Made by a program: the position numbers and the translations under genes
From: Dehalococcoidia bacterium UBA1123
GTDB taxonomy: Bacteria > Chloroflexota > Dehalococcoidia > Lucifugimonadales > UBA1123
NCBI GenBank assembly: GCA_002313895.1
Contig: DCAW01000125.1
Coordinates: 2,164-42,525, forward strand
DNA length: 40,362 bases
Reading direction: 5' to 3'
Part shown: piece by piece, positions 7,622 through 15,843 of the stretch
Numbering within the stretch: the first letter of the stretch is position 1
Layout of the letters: each line of letters begins with the position of its first letter
The notes under the pieces: model-generated
Database searches by the model: none
Told to the model about the DNA's origin: nothing
What the model saw: the letters and a program-made list of their open reading frames with translations, nothing else

Positions 7622-8893
7622 TCAGTCGTCGTCACCAGGATCTGGTTCCGCGCCCAGAAGCGCAAGGATGCTTGAGCGCCGTTGCGCTGGGTCTTGAGGA
7701 ATCCCCAATTTTTCCATCATGACTGGATAGGAGTCGACAGGCGGATTAGGAGAGATCGGCTCAATGGGCGGGATGCGCTGATTCGCCGCTTCGACGTAGG
7801 GCGCCAACTCCTCGGTTTTACGTTGAGAGCTTGCATCGTGTCGCGCCTTGAACTCAGGCAGGACGGTCTCGGAGAACAGTTCCAAGGATTCCTTGATATG
7901 CTCGTGTTTGTTGTTGCCGCCTTGCTGGATGAACACGACTTGATCGACGCCTGCGGACTCGTAAATTTCGAGGGTTTTTCTCACCTGTTCTGGATTGCCG
8001 ATACATCCGGTTGGCCCTTGTTGTTTGGGGCCGTTCTTCACAAAGTCGTCCCAGATGTTGAATTCGCCGGGGAGATGGGTTCCCGTGCCGTAGTAGTGCT
8101 GAAGTCCGTATCCAAAGAACTGAAAGCCTTGAAGGCCTCGCTGGACGGCGGTGTCTGAGTCCTCGTGGCACATGAATCCGGTGACCATCGCGATGTTGGG
8201 ATTCACGGCCCGACCGATGGGTTCGCACTCGTTCTTGAACGTGGTGTAATACTCGTCAACCCAGTGGGACGCTTCCTCTGCGTCGACGAATGCGAAGGTC
8301 AAGGCGCCGATGCCCATACGCGCCGCCATCTTGATAGTTTCACGGTTGGAACAGGCGACCCAGATGGGCGGGTGCGGTTTTTGGACCGGCTTGGGAACGA
8401 TGTTTCGATGGGGCATGGAAAAATACTTGCCTTCGAAACCGGGGTAAGGGCTAGAGTCCATCATGCGGGCGGTCTCGCGGACGGCTTCTTCCCACATGTC
8501 GCGTTTTTGGTCGGGGTGAACGCCAAAACCCTCAAGTTCGATGCGGGAACTGGACTCGCCGGTTCCCCACTCGACGCGCCCGTTGCTCACGATGTCGAGG
8601 GTCGCGATGCGCTCGGCGACTCGGGCCGGATGGTTGTAAGCGGGGGGCATCAGCACGATGCCGTGGCCCAAACGAATCCTTTGGGTCCGCTGACTGCACG
8701 CGGCAAGGAACACCTCCGGGGCCGAGGAGTGAGAATACTCCTCAAGGAAGTGGTGTTCGACCTCCCAGGCGTAGTCGATGCCTAGGCGGTCGGCAAGCTC
8801 CACCTGTTCGATGGCGTCCTGAAACAACTTGTGTTCGTCGCGTTCATCCCAGGGCCGGGGAATCTGGTGTTCGTAGAAGATGCCAAATTGCAA
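7622..8893 (-). CDS. Luciferase-like (LLM class) flavin-dependent monooxygenase
   Basis: A 423-residue bacterial luciferase-family oxidoreductase. It starts with the typical first beta strand (MQFGIFYEHQIP), then YAWEVEHHFLEEYSHSS near residue 41, GHGIVLMPPAYNHPARVAERIATLD (split here as GHGIVLMPP and HPARVAERIA) near 76-100, GRVEWGTGESS near 105 and PPIWVACSN near 175. It differs from its SsuD-like neighbour and has a 60-residue Pro/acidic C-terminal extension ending DPGDDD. The start is TTG at 8891-8893 with GGAGG about 9 bases upstream, and a well-formed promoter lies just ahead, so it heads the minus-strand run. The substrate is unknown; expansion of such monooxygenases is known in SAR202 genomes, where a role in attacking recalcitrant organic matter has been proposed. 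Confidence 0.88.
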   Translation of the reverse strand: MQFGIFYEHQIPRPWDERDEHKLFQDAIEQVELADRLGIDYAWEVEHHFLEEYSHSSAPEVFLAACSQRTQRIRLGHGIVLMPPAYNHPARVAERIATLDIVSNGRVEWGTGESSSRIELEGFGVHPDQKRDMWEEAVRETARMMDSSPYPGFEGKYFSMPHRNIVPKPVQKPHPPIWVACSNRETIKMAARMGIGALTFAFVDAEEASHWVDEYYTTFKNECEPIGRAVNPNIAMVTGFMCHEDSDTAVQRGLQGFQFFGYGLQHYYGTGTHLPGEFNIWDDFVKNGPKQQGPTGCIGNPEQVRKTLEIYESAGVDQVVFIQQGGNNKHEHIKESLELFSETVLPEFKARHDASSQRKTEELAPYVEAANQRIPPIEPISPNPPVDSYPVMMEKLGIPQDPAQRRSSILALLGAEPDPGDDD

Positions 8894-8922
8894 CTGGCGT
8901 TGCCTCCATCGGGATTTGTGCG

Positions 8923-8951
8923 AGTGTAGCAGTGAGGCTTGGAGGCGTCAA
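8923..8951 (-). promoter_or_regulatory. Sigma-70 promoter of the minus-strand catabolic run
   Basis: Read on the minus strand, TTGACG (8951-8946) and TACACT (8928-8923) are separated by exactly 17 bases. Transcription would start near 8916, leaving a leader of about 23 nt before the TTG of the luciferase-like gene. Spacing and matches are good, and it sits in the 80-base gap after thyX. Confidence 0.7.
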
Positions 8952-8973
8952 TTGCGCGTTGTGGGCTTTGGAA

Positions 8974-9774
8974 TCACACCTTTGAGTATTCGGGGACGGC
9001 TATTCGTGTGCCGTCGGGCAGGGCAGAAATTTCAAAGTCTCCAAACAAGAGGGGAGCTTCCTTTTGGAGCAGATCGAGAACCTCAAGCGCCAAGTATCGG
9101 ATTTCCCAATCTGCGTAGATAGCGCCTCGCATCTCGATGAAATGACGCCAAGATCGAACGTTAGCGGTCGTGAAAATCTTGGTCTCGGTGGCGTTGGGGA
9201 GCACCGAGCGGGCGGCCTGGCGAATCGCCTTGCGTCGGTCTGTCCTAAGCTCGAAATTGTCTCTAGGTAGTATGTCTTCCAGTTTTTCGACCAGCATGTT
9301 GTAGCTCTCAGAGGCCGATTGAAGGGCTTCTTCCAGAATCTTGTTCGCCTCGTCGGCCTTGCCGTTCTCATTGACTAATGCGGGCGGGATAACGAAGGCG
9401 CCCTCGCTCTCGTCCACATATCTTTGAGATCTCTGGCTAAACGCGAACCCTGCGCGATGTCGCACCAACTCGTGGGTCAAGCTTCGAGAGACTCCAGTGA
9501 ACACGAAACCGTAGTTCACGTGCTCAAACACGCTCCCATCCTTGGAGGACAGCAGGTTGTTGATAAAGTCGGCGATGTCCCGACGTCCGCGTCCGAAGCT
9601 CATGTAGCAGAGGCGGGCTGAGATTTCGATTATGGCGCTGGATTCGTCGTCACCCGCACGGATGCTGTCAGGTATGCCGGGAACATCCTCGTCGGCTAGG
9701 AATGCGGCGACCTGGTCCCAGTCCACGCTGGGCTTGGAGACGAGATAGACTTTTGGCTTGGTTAGAAGTTTCAT
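8974..9774 (-). CDS. thyX: FAD-dependent thymidylate synthase ThyX
   Basis: A 266-residue flavin-dependent thymidylate synthase that makes dTMP from dUMP using methylene-tetrahydrofolate and NAD(P)H. The ThyX signature is present as LVRHRAGFAFSQRSQRYVDE near residue 100; aligned on SQ.SQRY it has one residue more than the canonical RHR-X7-S (RHR-X8-S). Other family traits are SVFEHVNYGFVFTGVSRSLTHEL before it and DRRKAIRQAARSVLPNATETK after it, with NVRSWRHFIEMR near residue 207. AGAGGA precedes the ATG at 9772-9774. It replaces thyA functionally (inference; no thyA in the window). A tract of four 7-base repeats lies just upstream. Confidence 0.95.
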   Translation of the reverse strand: MKLLTKPKVYLVSKPSVDWDQVAAFLADEDVPGIPDSIRAGDDESSAIIEISARLCYMSFGRGRRDIADFINNLLSSKDGSVFEHVNYGFVFTGVSRSLTHELVRHRAGFAFSQRSQRYVDESEGAFVIPPALVNENGKADEANKILEEALQSASESYNMLVEKLEDILPRDNFELRTDRRKAIRQAARSVLPNATETKIFTTANVRSWRHFIEMRGAIYADWEIRYLALEVLDLLQKEAPLLFGDFEISALPDGTRIAVPEYSKV

Positions 9775-9796
9775 GGCGGTCCTCTTCGGGGGGCTG

Positions 9797-9824
9797 TCAG
9801 CTATCAGCTTTCAGCCGTCAGCTT
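9797..9824. repeat. Four tandem 7-base repeats (TCAGCNN)
   Basis: TCAGCTA, TCAGCTT, TCAGCCG and TCAGCTT follow one another without spacers at 9797, 9804, 9811 and 9818, in the 5' region of thyX. The first five bases are invariant. Short heptamer tracts of this kind occur between genes in several bacterial groups; function unknown. Confidence 0.75.
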
Positions 9825-9939
9825 GCGGTTCGATAAATGAGTGCAAAATCTGCGCGGCCAAAAAATTGAAAGCCGCTCTAGAATGACATTTTACCGGGAT
9901 TCCAGAAGAAATAACCTAGCGTCCCGAGTGGCAGAATTC

Positions 9940-11022
9940 TTAAGAAAATCGGTCTTTCAGGATTTGTGCAGCTTGGCACATGGCGGTGAGCTTCAAATAG
10001 GATTCGTCCAGGTCCATTGGGTTTGCGCTGGAGGGGGCGAATCCGCAGTCGGGGTTCAGCGTGATGCGCTCGGCTGGGACGTACTGCAAGGCGTTCTCGA
10101 CTCGCTGGATGACAATCTCTGGTATCTCGACGTTTTGGTCGGTGTGGTCGATGGCTCCTAGGCCCAATATCTTGTCAGTCGGGAAGTTTTTGAGCGCGTC
10201 GAGGCCGCCGGAATCGGGCGTGGCGAGTTCTATTGCGAATCGGTCGACGTTCATGTGACCCAGGGCTTCGATAATCAGTTCGTAGGAGCCACGCGTGCTA
10301 TGGCGTCGGTCAAAGTGGGCGTGGCACAGGTGGACGCTGATGAACGCATCGTCCAATCCTTCGGTGACCTCGTTTACTGATCGGACGCTCATTTCGATCT
10401 CGTGATCGACGTCTTTGATTCCCTCTCGCTCACGATAGCTGGGATCGACGAGCAGGGCCAGCCACGGGTCGTCAAGCTGAATTGCCTCGACGCTGAGAGC
10501 AATGAGAGCGCGGACTTCGCCTCGGACAATCGGGATACAGGCGTCCATGAACTCGTCGCGGGTGGCGTAGGCGCTGGTGGAGTGGTGAGGGTCCCACATT
10601 CGGCGCGCGATGGTGTAGGGCGAAGGGACCGCGACGATGTTTTTTGAGGCCGAGCGGCTCTTGAGGAATCGGGCTTCGTCAGTAGCGATGGGGCGGTTGG
10701 GTTTCAAGGCGGTTGTGACAGCGGGATAGGGCAGGGTCGAGAATGGCGAGCCTCCGCCGGCGAGGAGGTCGGACTCGAAGCCGTCCACGGCGTCAGCGAA
10801 CACCTTGACGTAACTCTCCCGTCGCCACTCGCCATCAGAGACGTAGTCCAACCCCGCGCGTTCCTGCATTCGGATTGCGGAGGGAACAGCGTCGTCAAGC
10901 AGAGTCTCGGCGTCGGCGCCAGAAATTCGGCCTGCTTTTCGATCTTCAATAAGATCTCGGACCCACTGGGGCCTGGGGAGACTTCCGACTACGAAGGTTG
11001 AGAATGGAGCGGCTTTGGTCAT
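9940..11022 (-). CDS. Cobalamin-independent methionine synthase (MetE core) family methyltransferase
   Basis: A 360-residue protein of the UROD/MetE-like family, equivalent to the catalytic C-terminal half of MetE. It begins FVVGSLPRPQWVRDL, the usual start of core-MetE proteins, and carries zinc-ligand positions His-x-Cys in VHLCHAHFD, a Glu in RFAIELATPDSG and the late Cys in LNPDCGFAPS. The N-terminal MetE half is missing, as in archaeal and many Chloroflexi homologues that may take a methyl group from a donor other than methyl-THF triglutamate. The open frame extends upstream to 11160, but the ATG at 11020-11022 has AAAGGA in front and matches the family start. It lies 22 bases after aroE and is probably co-transcribed with it. 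Confidence 0.85.
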   Translation of the reverse strand: MTKAAPFSTFVVGSLPRPQWVRDLIEDRKAGRISGADAETLLDDAVPSAIRMQERAGLDYVSDGEWRRESYVKVFADAVDGFESDLLAGGGSPFSTLPYPAVTTALKPNRPIATDEARFLKSRSASKNIVAVPSPYTIARRMWDPHHSTSAYATRDEFMDACIPIVRGEVRALIALSVEAIQLDDPWLALLVDPSYREREGIKDVDHEIEMSVRSVNEVTEGLDDAFISVHLCHAHFDRRHSTRGSYELIIEALGHMNVDRFAIELATPDSGGLDALKNFPTDKILGLGAIDHTDQNVEIPEIVIQRVENALQYVPAERITLNPDCGFAPSSANPMDLDESYLKLTAMCQAAQILKDRFS

Positions 11023-11044
11023 GGCGTTCCTTTGCTGGAAGTTG

Positions 11045-11893
11045 TCAGGATTCGAGGGCTTTTTTGGCAGCTGTGAACATGATTTCAATTGGGGCAGGTT
11101 GGCCCGTCCACAGCTCGAAGGCGGCGGCTCCCTGATAGACCAGCATCGGGAGTCCGCCAAGAGTTTGCGCTCCGGGGCGGCGGGCGGCTTTCAGCAACGG
11201 AGTAACCTCCGGGTTGTACACGATGTCATAGACCAAGCAATCGCCGGGGATGAACTCTTCCAAGATCGGCGATTGGCCTTCCGCTGGGCCGTGGAGCATT
11301 CCTATCGAGGTTGTGTTCACAATGAGGTCGGCAACGGCGCAGTGGGACTCAAGGGATTCGGATTCCAAGCTTGATGCTCGGACATCAGTCATTTGGTTGG
11401 ACATCTCCTCTGCGAGCATGACCGCGTTTCCCAGCGTTCGATTCGCGATGACGAGAGAGCCGATGTCCTCCTGGGCCAGTCCATACGCGGCGGCTCTGGC
11501 GGCGCCGCCAGAGCCGATTAGCACGACTCGTTTGCCAGTAGGCTCGAATTTGGCCTCGCGTTTTAACGATTGAATGAATCCATAGGCGTCTGTGTTGTGA
11601 CCGACCAACTGGGAATCATCTCGAACGATTGTGTTCACTGCCCCTATGGAAGCCGCCAGCGGCTCGATGGTGTCGAGATGTTGTTGGACTGCCTGTTTGT
11701 GCGGTACGGTGACGTTGGCTCCCATGAAGTCGCCTGATCGCAGTGACGCCACAGCATGGCCCAGCTTTTCGGGCGGAGTCTCCCAAGCCTCGTAGATGGC
11801 GTCGATGCCAAGATGATCGAACGCCGCCTGTTGGAAGGCTGGTGATATCGAGTGTCCCAAAGGGTAGCCGAAGATGCCGGCTCGAAGGGTCAT
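11045..11893 (-). CDS. aroE: Shikimate dehydrogenase
   Basis: A 282-residue AroE, which reduces 3-dehydroshikimate to shikimate with NADPH. The substrate-binding N-terminus is GIFGYPLGHSISPAFQQAAF, the catalytic Lys-Asp pair is in NVTVPHKQAV (Lys near residue 67) and HNTDAYGFIQSL (Asp near 104), and the nucleotide-binding loop is IGSGGAARAAAYGL near 127. NRTLGNA follows, as in NADPH-specific members. YQGAAAFELWTGQPAP near the C-terminus completes the family pattern. The start is the ATG at 11891-11893 with a TATACT -10 element 29 bases upstream. It is transcribed divergently from the GatC-like/amidase operon. Confidence 0.95.
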   Translation of the reverse strand: MTLRAGIFGYPLGHSISPAFQQAAFDHLGIDAIYEAWETPPEKLGHAVASLRSGDFMGANVTVPHKQAVQQHLDTIEPLAASIGAVNTIVRDDSQLVGHNTDAYGFIQSLKREAKFEPTGKRVVLIGSGGAARAAAYGLAQEDIGSLVIANRTLGNAVMLAEEMSNQMTDVRASSLESESLESHCAVADLIVNTTSIGMLHGPAEGQSPILEEFIPGDCLVYDIVYNPEVTPLLKAARRPGAQTLGGLPMLVYQGAAAFELWTGQPAPIEIMFTAAKKALES

Positions 11894-11921
11894 ATTCTGA
11901 TTCTCAACTCGTGATGTGGGA

Positions 11922-11966
11922 AGTATATCAGTCGAAATTAACTTCGGGTCAATCAGATGTTAGTAT
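11922..11966. promoter_or_regulatory. Overlapping divergent promoters for aroE (-) and the amidase operon (+)
   Basis: Minus strand: TATACT at 11927-11922, with TTGACC at 11952-11947 (19-base spacer, a little long). Plus strand: TTAACT at 11938-11943 and TAGTAT at 11961-11966 with a 17-base spacer, four of six matches each. The two elements interleave, so polymerase binding in one direction may hinder the other. Confidence 0.45.
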
Positions 11967-11999
11967 AGGCGCATTATTCTGAGCGGCGAGGAGGCAACC

Positions 12000-12221
12000 A
12001 TGCCAGATGAAAATAAAAAAGAATTGAGAGCAGACATGCTGTTCGAGATCGTTAAAGCCAAGTACGGTGACCGACTGACCGACGAGCAGTTGGAGGAAGT
12101 TCGCAATGGCGTCGACGGCGTCGAAGGCCTGGCAGCGGAACTTCGCAAGGTCAGGCTCACTAACGCCGTCGAGCCGTTCGCCAATTTCCAGCCCTTTCGA
12201 GGAGCCGATAACGATGAATAA
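12000..12221 (+). CDS. Small GatC/AtzG-like amidase partner protein
   Basis: A 73-residue acidic protein directly before an amidase. The C-terminal LRKVRLTNAVEPFANFQPF matches the pattern (L..v.l....EPa..F.P) seen in small AtzG/DUF4089-type and GatC-like subunits, which wrap around an amidase-signature enzyme; AtzG-AtzE is the studied case. The N-terminal half (RLTDEQLEEVRNGVDG) would form the helical part. GAGGAGG precedes the ATG. Its stop overlaps the amidase start by 8 bases (12214-12221), so translation is coupled and an equimolar complex is plausible. The family call is from pattern memory, without an alignment. Confidence 0.7.
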   Translation: MPDENKKELRADMLFEIVKAKYGDRLTDEQLEEVRNGVDGVEGLAAELRKVRLTNAVEPFANFQPFRGADNDE

Positions 12222-13626
12222 CGACCTTGTGTTTACGCCGATTCGTCAACTGGCGGAACTGCTGAAGTCGAGACAAATTTCTCCGATACAACTCAGCGAA
12301 ATTTTCCTCGACAGATTAGAGCAACGAGGGCCGAGCTACAACGCTCTGACTACACTGACTCGCGAACGGGCTTCAAGACAGGCGGAGCAGGCGGAGCGCG
12401 AAATCTCGGCGGGTGACTATAAAGGCCCGCTCCACGGGATTCCGTGGGGAGCCAAGGATTTGCTGGCGACGTCGGACGGCATTCCGACATCGTGGGGAGC
12501 CGCGCCGCTTAAGGATCAGACCTTCGATTTTGATGCCACGGTTGTTCGGCGATTGGAAGAGGCCGGGGCTGTGTTGGCTGGGAAGCTTGCAATGATCGAG
12601 CTTGCCGGAGGCATGGGATATCGTCAACCCACAGCAACATTCACCGGCCCGCCCCGAAATCCATGGAATCGGGAGACTTGGACAGGCGGGTCGTCTGCAG
12701 GATCAGGCGCGGCTGTGGCGGCAGGTCTTGTGCCATTTGCGATTGGCTCGGAGACGTGGGGATCGATTCTGTCTCCGGCGAACAATTGCGGTCTTGCGGG
12801 TTTGCGACCCACGTATGGACGAGTGAGCCGGTACGGCGCGATGGCGTTGTGTTGGACCCTGGACAAGTTGGGGCCTTTGGGTTTGACAGCAGATGACTGC
12901 GGTCTCGTGTTGGAGGCTATCGCAGGGCCTGACCCCGATGATCCGACCGCGGCGGACATGACTTTTGCATACGATGACAGCCCGACGGAAGGGCGGAGAT
13001 TCAAAATTGGCGTCCTGAAGGACGTAGCGGACGGGGCGGAAGAACCGGTGAGGGAGAATTTTGAGAAGGCATTGGCCGCTATTTCCGAGGTGGCGGACGT
13101 GGAGGAGATGGAGTTTCCTGATTACCCTTACGTTGCGGCAATTCGCACAATCTTGAACGTCGAGTCTGCGGCGGCTTTCGAGGACTTCATTGAAGAAGGT
13201 ACAGCGGCAGAGCTCACGGCGCCGGAGGACCATTACGGGCCATACGCTCGGACTTCTGTTTTGGCGACGGACTATGTGAAGGCTCTGCGGATTCGTGGTG
13301 TCATGTCGAGAGAGGTTGACGGAGTAATGTCGAAATATGACGCCATCGCCGCTCCAACAAGTCCGCGAGTGGCGTCACCCATCGACGAAGAGTTCCGAAA
13401 GGCATCGCCGTCTCCCGGCCCGGGCGACCTCATGGGCGCGATTGGAAACGGGTGCGGCCTTCCTTCAATCTCGGTTCCTAGTGGCTTTTCCGACGCGGGT
13501 CTACCCACTGGAATCCAGTTCATGGGCCGTCCATACCAGGAGAACACTATACTCGCCATCGCCAGGGCGTATCAGGCGATGACGGCCTGGCATACGCGGC
13601 ATCCTGAGGACGCATTGGAAGGATAA
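12214..13626 (+). CDS. Amidase-signature family amidase
   Basis: A 470-residue amidase-signature hydrolase. The Ser-cisSer-Lys triad is visible: Lys in GIPWGAKDLLAT (about residue 81), and the two serines in WTGGSSAGSGAAVAAGLVP (about 155) followed by FAIGSETWGS with the nucleophile near 179. The C-terminal GLPSISVPSGF and LPTGIQFMGRP are also diagnostic. The real start is the ATG at 12214-12216, with GAGGAG nine bases before it, although the frame is open further upstream. It overlaps the small GatC/AtzG-like gene and is followed 5 bases later by an S51 peptidase. No GatB is present, so a catabolic amidase fits better than a tRNA amidotransferase. Confidence 0.92.
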   Translation: MNNDLVFTPIRQLAELLKSRQISPIQLSEIFLDRLEQRGPSYNALTTLTRERASRQAEQAEREISAGDYKGPLHGIPWGAKDLLATSDGIPTSWGAAPLKDQTFDFDATVVRRLEEAGAVLAGKLAMIELAGGMGYRQPTATFTGPPRNPWNRETWTGGSSAGSGAAVAAGLVPFAIGSETWGSILSPANNCGLAGLRPTYGRVSRYGAMALCWTLDKLGPLGLTADDCGLVLEAIAGPDPDDPTAADMTFAYDDSPTEGRRFKIGVLKDVADGAEEPVRENFEKALAAISEVADVEEMEFPDYPYVAAIRTILNVESAAAFEDFIEEGTAAELTAPEDHYGPYARTSVLATDYVKALRIRGVMSREVDGVMSKYDAIAAPTSPRVASPIDEEFRKASPSPGPGDLMGAIGNGCGLPSISVPSGFSDAGLPTGIQFMGRPYQENTILAIARAYQAMTAWHTRHPEDALEG

Positions 13627-13631
13627 CGAAA

Positions 13632-14372
13632 ATGGGCAAGATTGTTGCGATTGGAGGCGGCGGCCTACGGGAAGGCGAGACGGACAGCATCGATAGGTTC
13701 ATATTAGAGCTGGCTGGCAAGAACGCCCCCAGCGTCCTGTTCATCCCGACGGCTAGCTATGATTCTGCTGAGTACGGTGAGACGTTCGCGCAAGTATATG
13801 GGGAGCTTGGCTGCTCAGTCGACGTGTTGAACCTGTTAGGCAGAAGTCCTAGCGATGATGAGTTGAGGAGCAAAATTCTGTCCCCGGACATAATATACGT
13901 CGGCGGCGGAAACACGCTCAAGATGATGCGGCGATGGCGGTATCTAGGCGTCGACAGCCTTATTCGACAGGCGTGGGAAAATGGCACAGTATTGTCGGGA
14001 GTCAGCGCAGGGGCGATCTGCTGGTTCGAGTGGGGCCATTCGGACTCGATGGCCTCTTACAACCCAGACGATTGGAAGTACATCAGAGTGGCGGGCATGG
14101 GCCTGATAAAGGGTCTGGCGTGTCCTCACTATGACAGCGACACTCAGGGCGTGCCTCGGCGGGCCGATTTTCACGGCATGATGCTCAAACACAGCGACAT
14201 TGGAATCGCCATCGACAACAGTTGTGCGTTGGCTGTCCTGGACCACGGATTCAGGGTGATTTCGGCGGTGGATACTGCGGGAGCCTACAGGCTCTCGAAG
14301 CGCCAGGGTTCGGTTGTCGAGGAGCCTATCGCTCGTTCTGATAATTGGGAACCGATACAAGATCTTTACTAA
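13632..14372 (+). CDS. Peptidase S51 family protein (dipeptidase E/cyanophycinase-like)
   Basis: A 246-residue serine peptidase of the S51 family. The N-terminus IVAIGGGGLREGET, the YVGGGNTLKMMRRWR strand-helix, the nucleophile GVSAGAICWFEWGHSD (Ser near residue 123) and the catalytic-His region ACPHYDSD are all in family order. PepE (229 residues) cleaves Asp-X dipeptides; cyanophycinase is longer, so PepE-like cytoplasmic dipeptidase is favoured. It lies 5 bases after the amidase and just before a D-aminoacylase-like gene, forming a four-gene set for breaking amide bonds. Exact substrate unknown. Confidence 0.88.
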   Translation: MGKIVAIGGGGLREGETDSIDRFILELAGKNAPSVLFIPTASYDSAEYGETFAQVYGELGCSVDVLNLLGRSPSDDELRSKILSPDIIYVGGGNTLKMMRRWRYLGVDSLIRQAWENGTVLSGVSAGAICWFEWGHSDSMASYNPDDWKYIRVAGMGLIKGLACPHYDSDTQGVPRRADFHGMMLKHSDIGIAIDNSCALAVLDHGFRVISAVDTAGAYRLSKRQGSVVEEPIARSDNWEPIQDLY

Positions 14373-14388
14373 AGAAGGTGGACGTGGG

Positions 14389-15771
14389 ATGAGCGACTCG
14401 ATTATCTACGACCTTGTTTTGACCGGCGGACGAGTGATCGATCCCGAATCGGGCATGGATGCCGTTCGGAATGTCGGAATTTCCGATGGCGAGGTCCGTG
14501 CAATTTCGGTGGACGCGCTGGAGGGAAGGGACGTCGTTGATGCGACAGGCAAGGTGGTGACGGCAGGGTTTATTGACCTGCATTCCCACGGCCAGGACTC
14601 GGAGAACTACGAGGTTCAGGCCAGGGACGGCGTGACGACGGCGTTGGAGTTGGAAGTTGGGGTTGGCGATGTCGACGAGTGGTACGACGACCGTGAAGGC
14701 AACACGCTGACGAATTTTGGAGCCAGCGCGGGCCATATCCCAGTTCGGATGCAAGTAATGAACGACCCAGGCGCATTCCTGCCGGTGGCGGATGCCGCTC
14801 ATCGAGAAGCCTCTGAGTCGGAGCTTGAGGAGATCAAGGCAGGCGTTGAGCGAGGCTTGCAAAGGGGCGCGTTGGCAGTGGGGTTCGGCCTGGACTACAC
14901 GCGGGGTTGTTCTCGTTGGGAAGTGCTTGAGATTTTCAGGATTGCCGCGAAGTATGAAGCATCGTGTCACGTGCATCTGCGAGGCAAGGGCCACAAGGAA
15001 CCTATGAGCAGCATCGAGGCTACGGGGGAGGTCATCGCTGCGTCGGCGATTTCCGGTGCGCCTTTGCACATCGTCCACATTCAGAGCACAGGAATGCACG
15101 CGACCCGCCAGACCCTCCAGATGGTTGCCGAGGCTCAGGAGCGCGGACTGGACGTCACCACGGAGTGCTATCCGTACACCGCTGGCATGACCGCCATCGA
15201 TTCGGCGTTGTTCGACGAGGGATGGCAGGATAAGTATGGCATCGACTACGACAAGCTCCAATGGGTCGACACGGGCGAACGCCTGAACGCATCGACGTTC
15301 GCTCAGTATCGCGAAACAGGCGGCATGGTCATCGTCCACTCGACGCCGGAGGATGCGGTTAACGCCGCGGTGTTAAGTCCGCTGACGGCCATCGCCACCG
15401 ACGGGATACTGCATAACGGCAAAGGCCATCCACGGACGGCTGGAACGTACTCGCTGATTCTTGGAAGGTTCGTCAGGAAGAGGGGCGAATTGTCAATGTC
15501 GGATGCTCTTCGGAAGATGTCGTTAATGCCTGCCCAACGACTTCAAAAACGCGCTCCTGCATTTGCCAAGAAGGGCAGGCTTCGTGTTGGTTTCGACGCT
15601 GACATCGTGATATTCGACCCTGAGACGGTGATCGACAACTCGACTTACGAAGAACCGACTCTTCCGCCCACGGGCATGGACCATGTGATTGTTGGCGGCG
15701 TTCGGATTGTGGATGACGGAAAAGTGGTGGAGGGTGTTGCCCCGGGTAAGGGGGTAAAGGCGCAGCGCTAA
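14389..15771 (+). CDS. D-aminoacylase/dihydroorotase-like amidohydrolase
   Basis: A 460-residue amidohydrolase of the N-acyl-D-amino-acid deacylase group. It has the N-terminal beta-sandwich strand DLVLTGGRVIDPESGMD, the metal site GFIDLHSHGQD near residue 66, a Glu-rich ALELEVGVGD segment near 90, further His ligands in CHVHLRGKGH and LHIVHIQSTG, and the catalytic Asp in IATDGILHNG near 345, followed by a second sandwich strand DADIVIFDPETV. The ATG at 14389-14391 with AGAAGGTGG upstream matches the family start; longer open sequence upstream is ignored. It closes the amide-cleaving operon, 16 bases after the S51 gene. Confidence 0.88.
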   Translation: MSDSIIYDLVLTGGRVIDPESGMDAVRNVGISDGEVRAISVDALEGRDVVDATGKVVTAGFIDLHSHGQDSENYEVQARDGVTTALELEVGVGDVDEWYDDREGNTLTNFGASAGHIPVRMQVMNDPGAFLPVADAAHREASESELEEIKAGVERGLQRGALAVGFGLDYTRGCSRWEVLEIFRIAAKYEASCHVHLRGKGHKEPMSSIEATGEVIAASAISGAPLHIVHIQSTGMHATRQTLQMVAEAQERGLDVTTECYPYTAGMTAIDSALFDEGWQDKYGIDYDKLQWVDTGERLNASTFAQYRETGGMVIVHSTPEDAVNAAVLSPLTAIATDGILHNGKGHPRTAGTYSLILGRFVRKRGELSMSDALRKMSLMPAQRLQKRAPAFAKKGRLRVGFDADIVIFDPETVIDNSTYEEPTLPPTGMDHVIVGGVRIVDDGKVVEGVAPGKGVKAQR

Positions 15772-15843
15772 GGATGATCGGGTCCCGATTTAATACCTGC
15801 AAACTCTCCCATGCTTATGACTAGCGAGGGAATGTCGATGGTC

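Noticed and set aside
11023..11160. Upstream extension of the MetE-core ORF
   Set aside because: It overlaps the end of aroE and has no family similarity; the ATG at 11022 with AAAGGA fits the family start.
12000..15771. Possible GatCAB tRNA amidotransferase
   Set aside because: There is no GatB and the following genes are peptidase/deacylase-like, so a catabolic amidase with a small partner fits better.
15777..15789. Inverted repeat ATCGGG-T-CCCGAT after the D-aminoacylase-like gene
   Set aside because: Only 6 bp with a 1-base loop and no T tract, so neither terminator nor operator can be supported.
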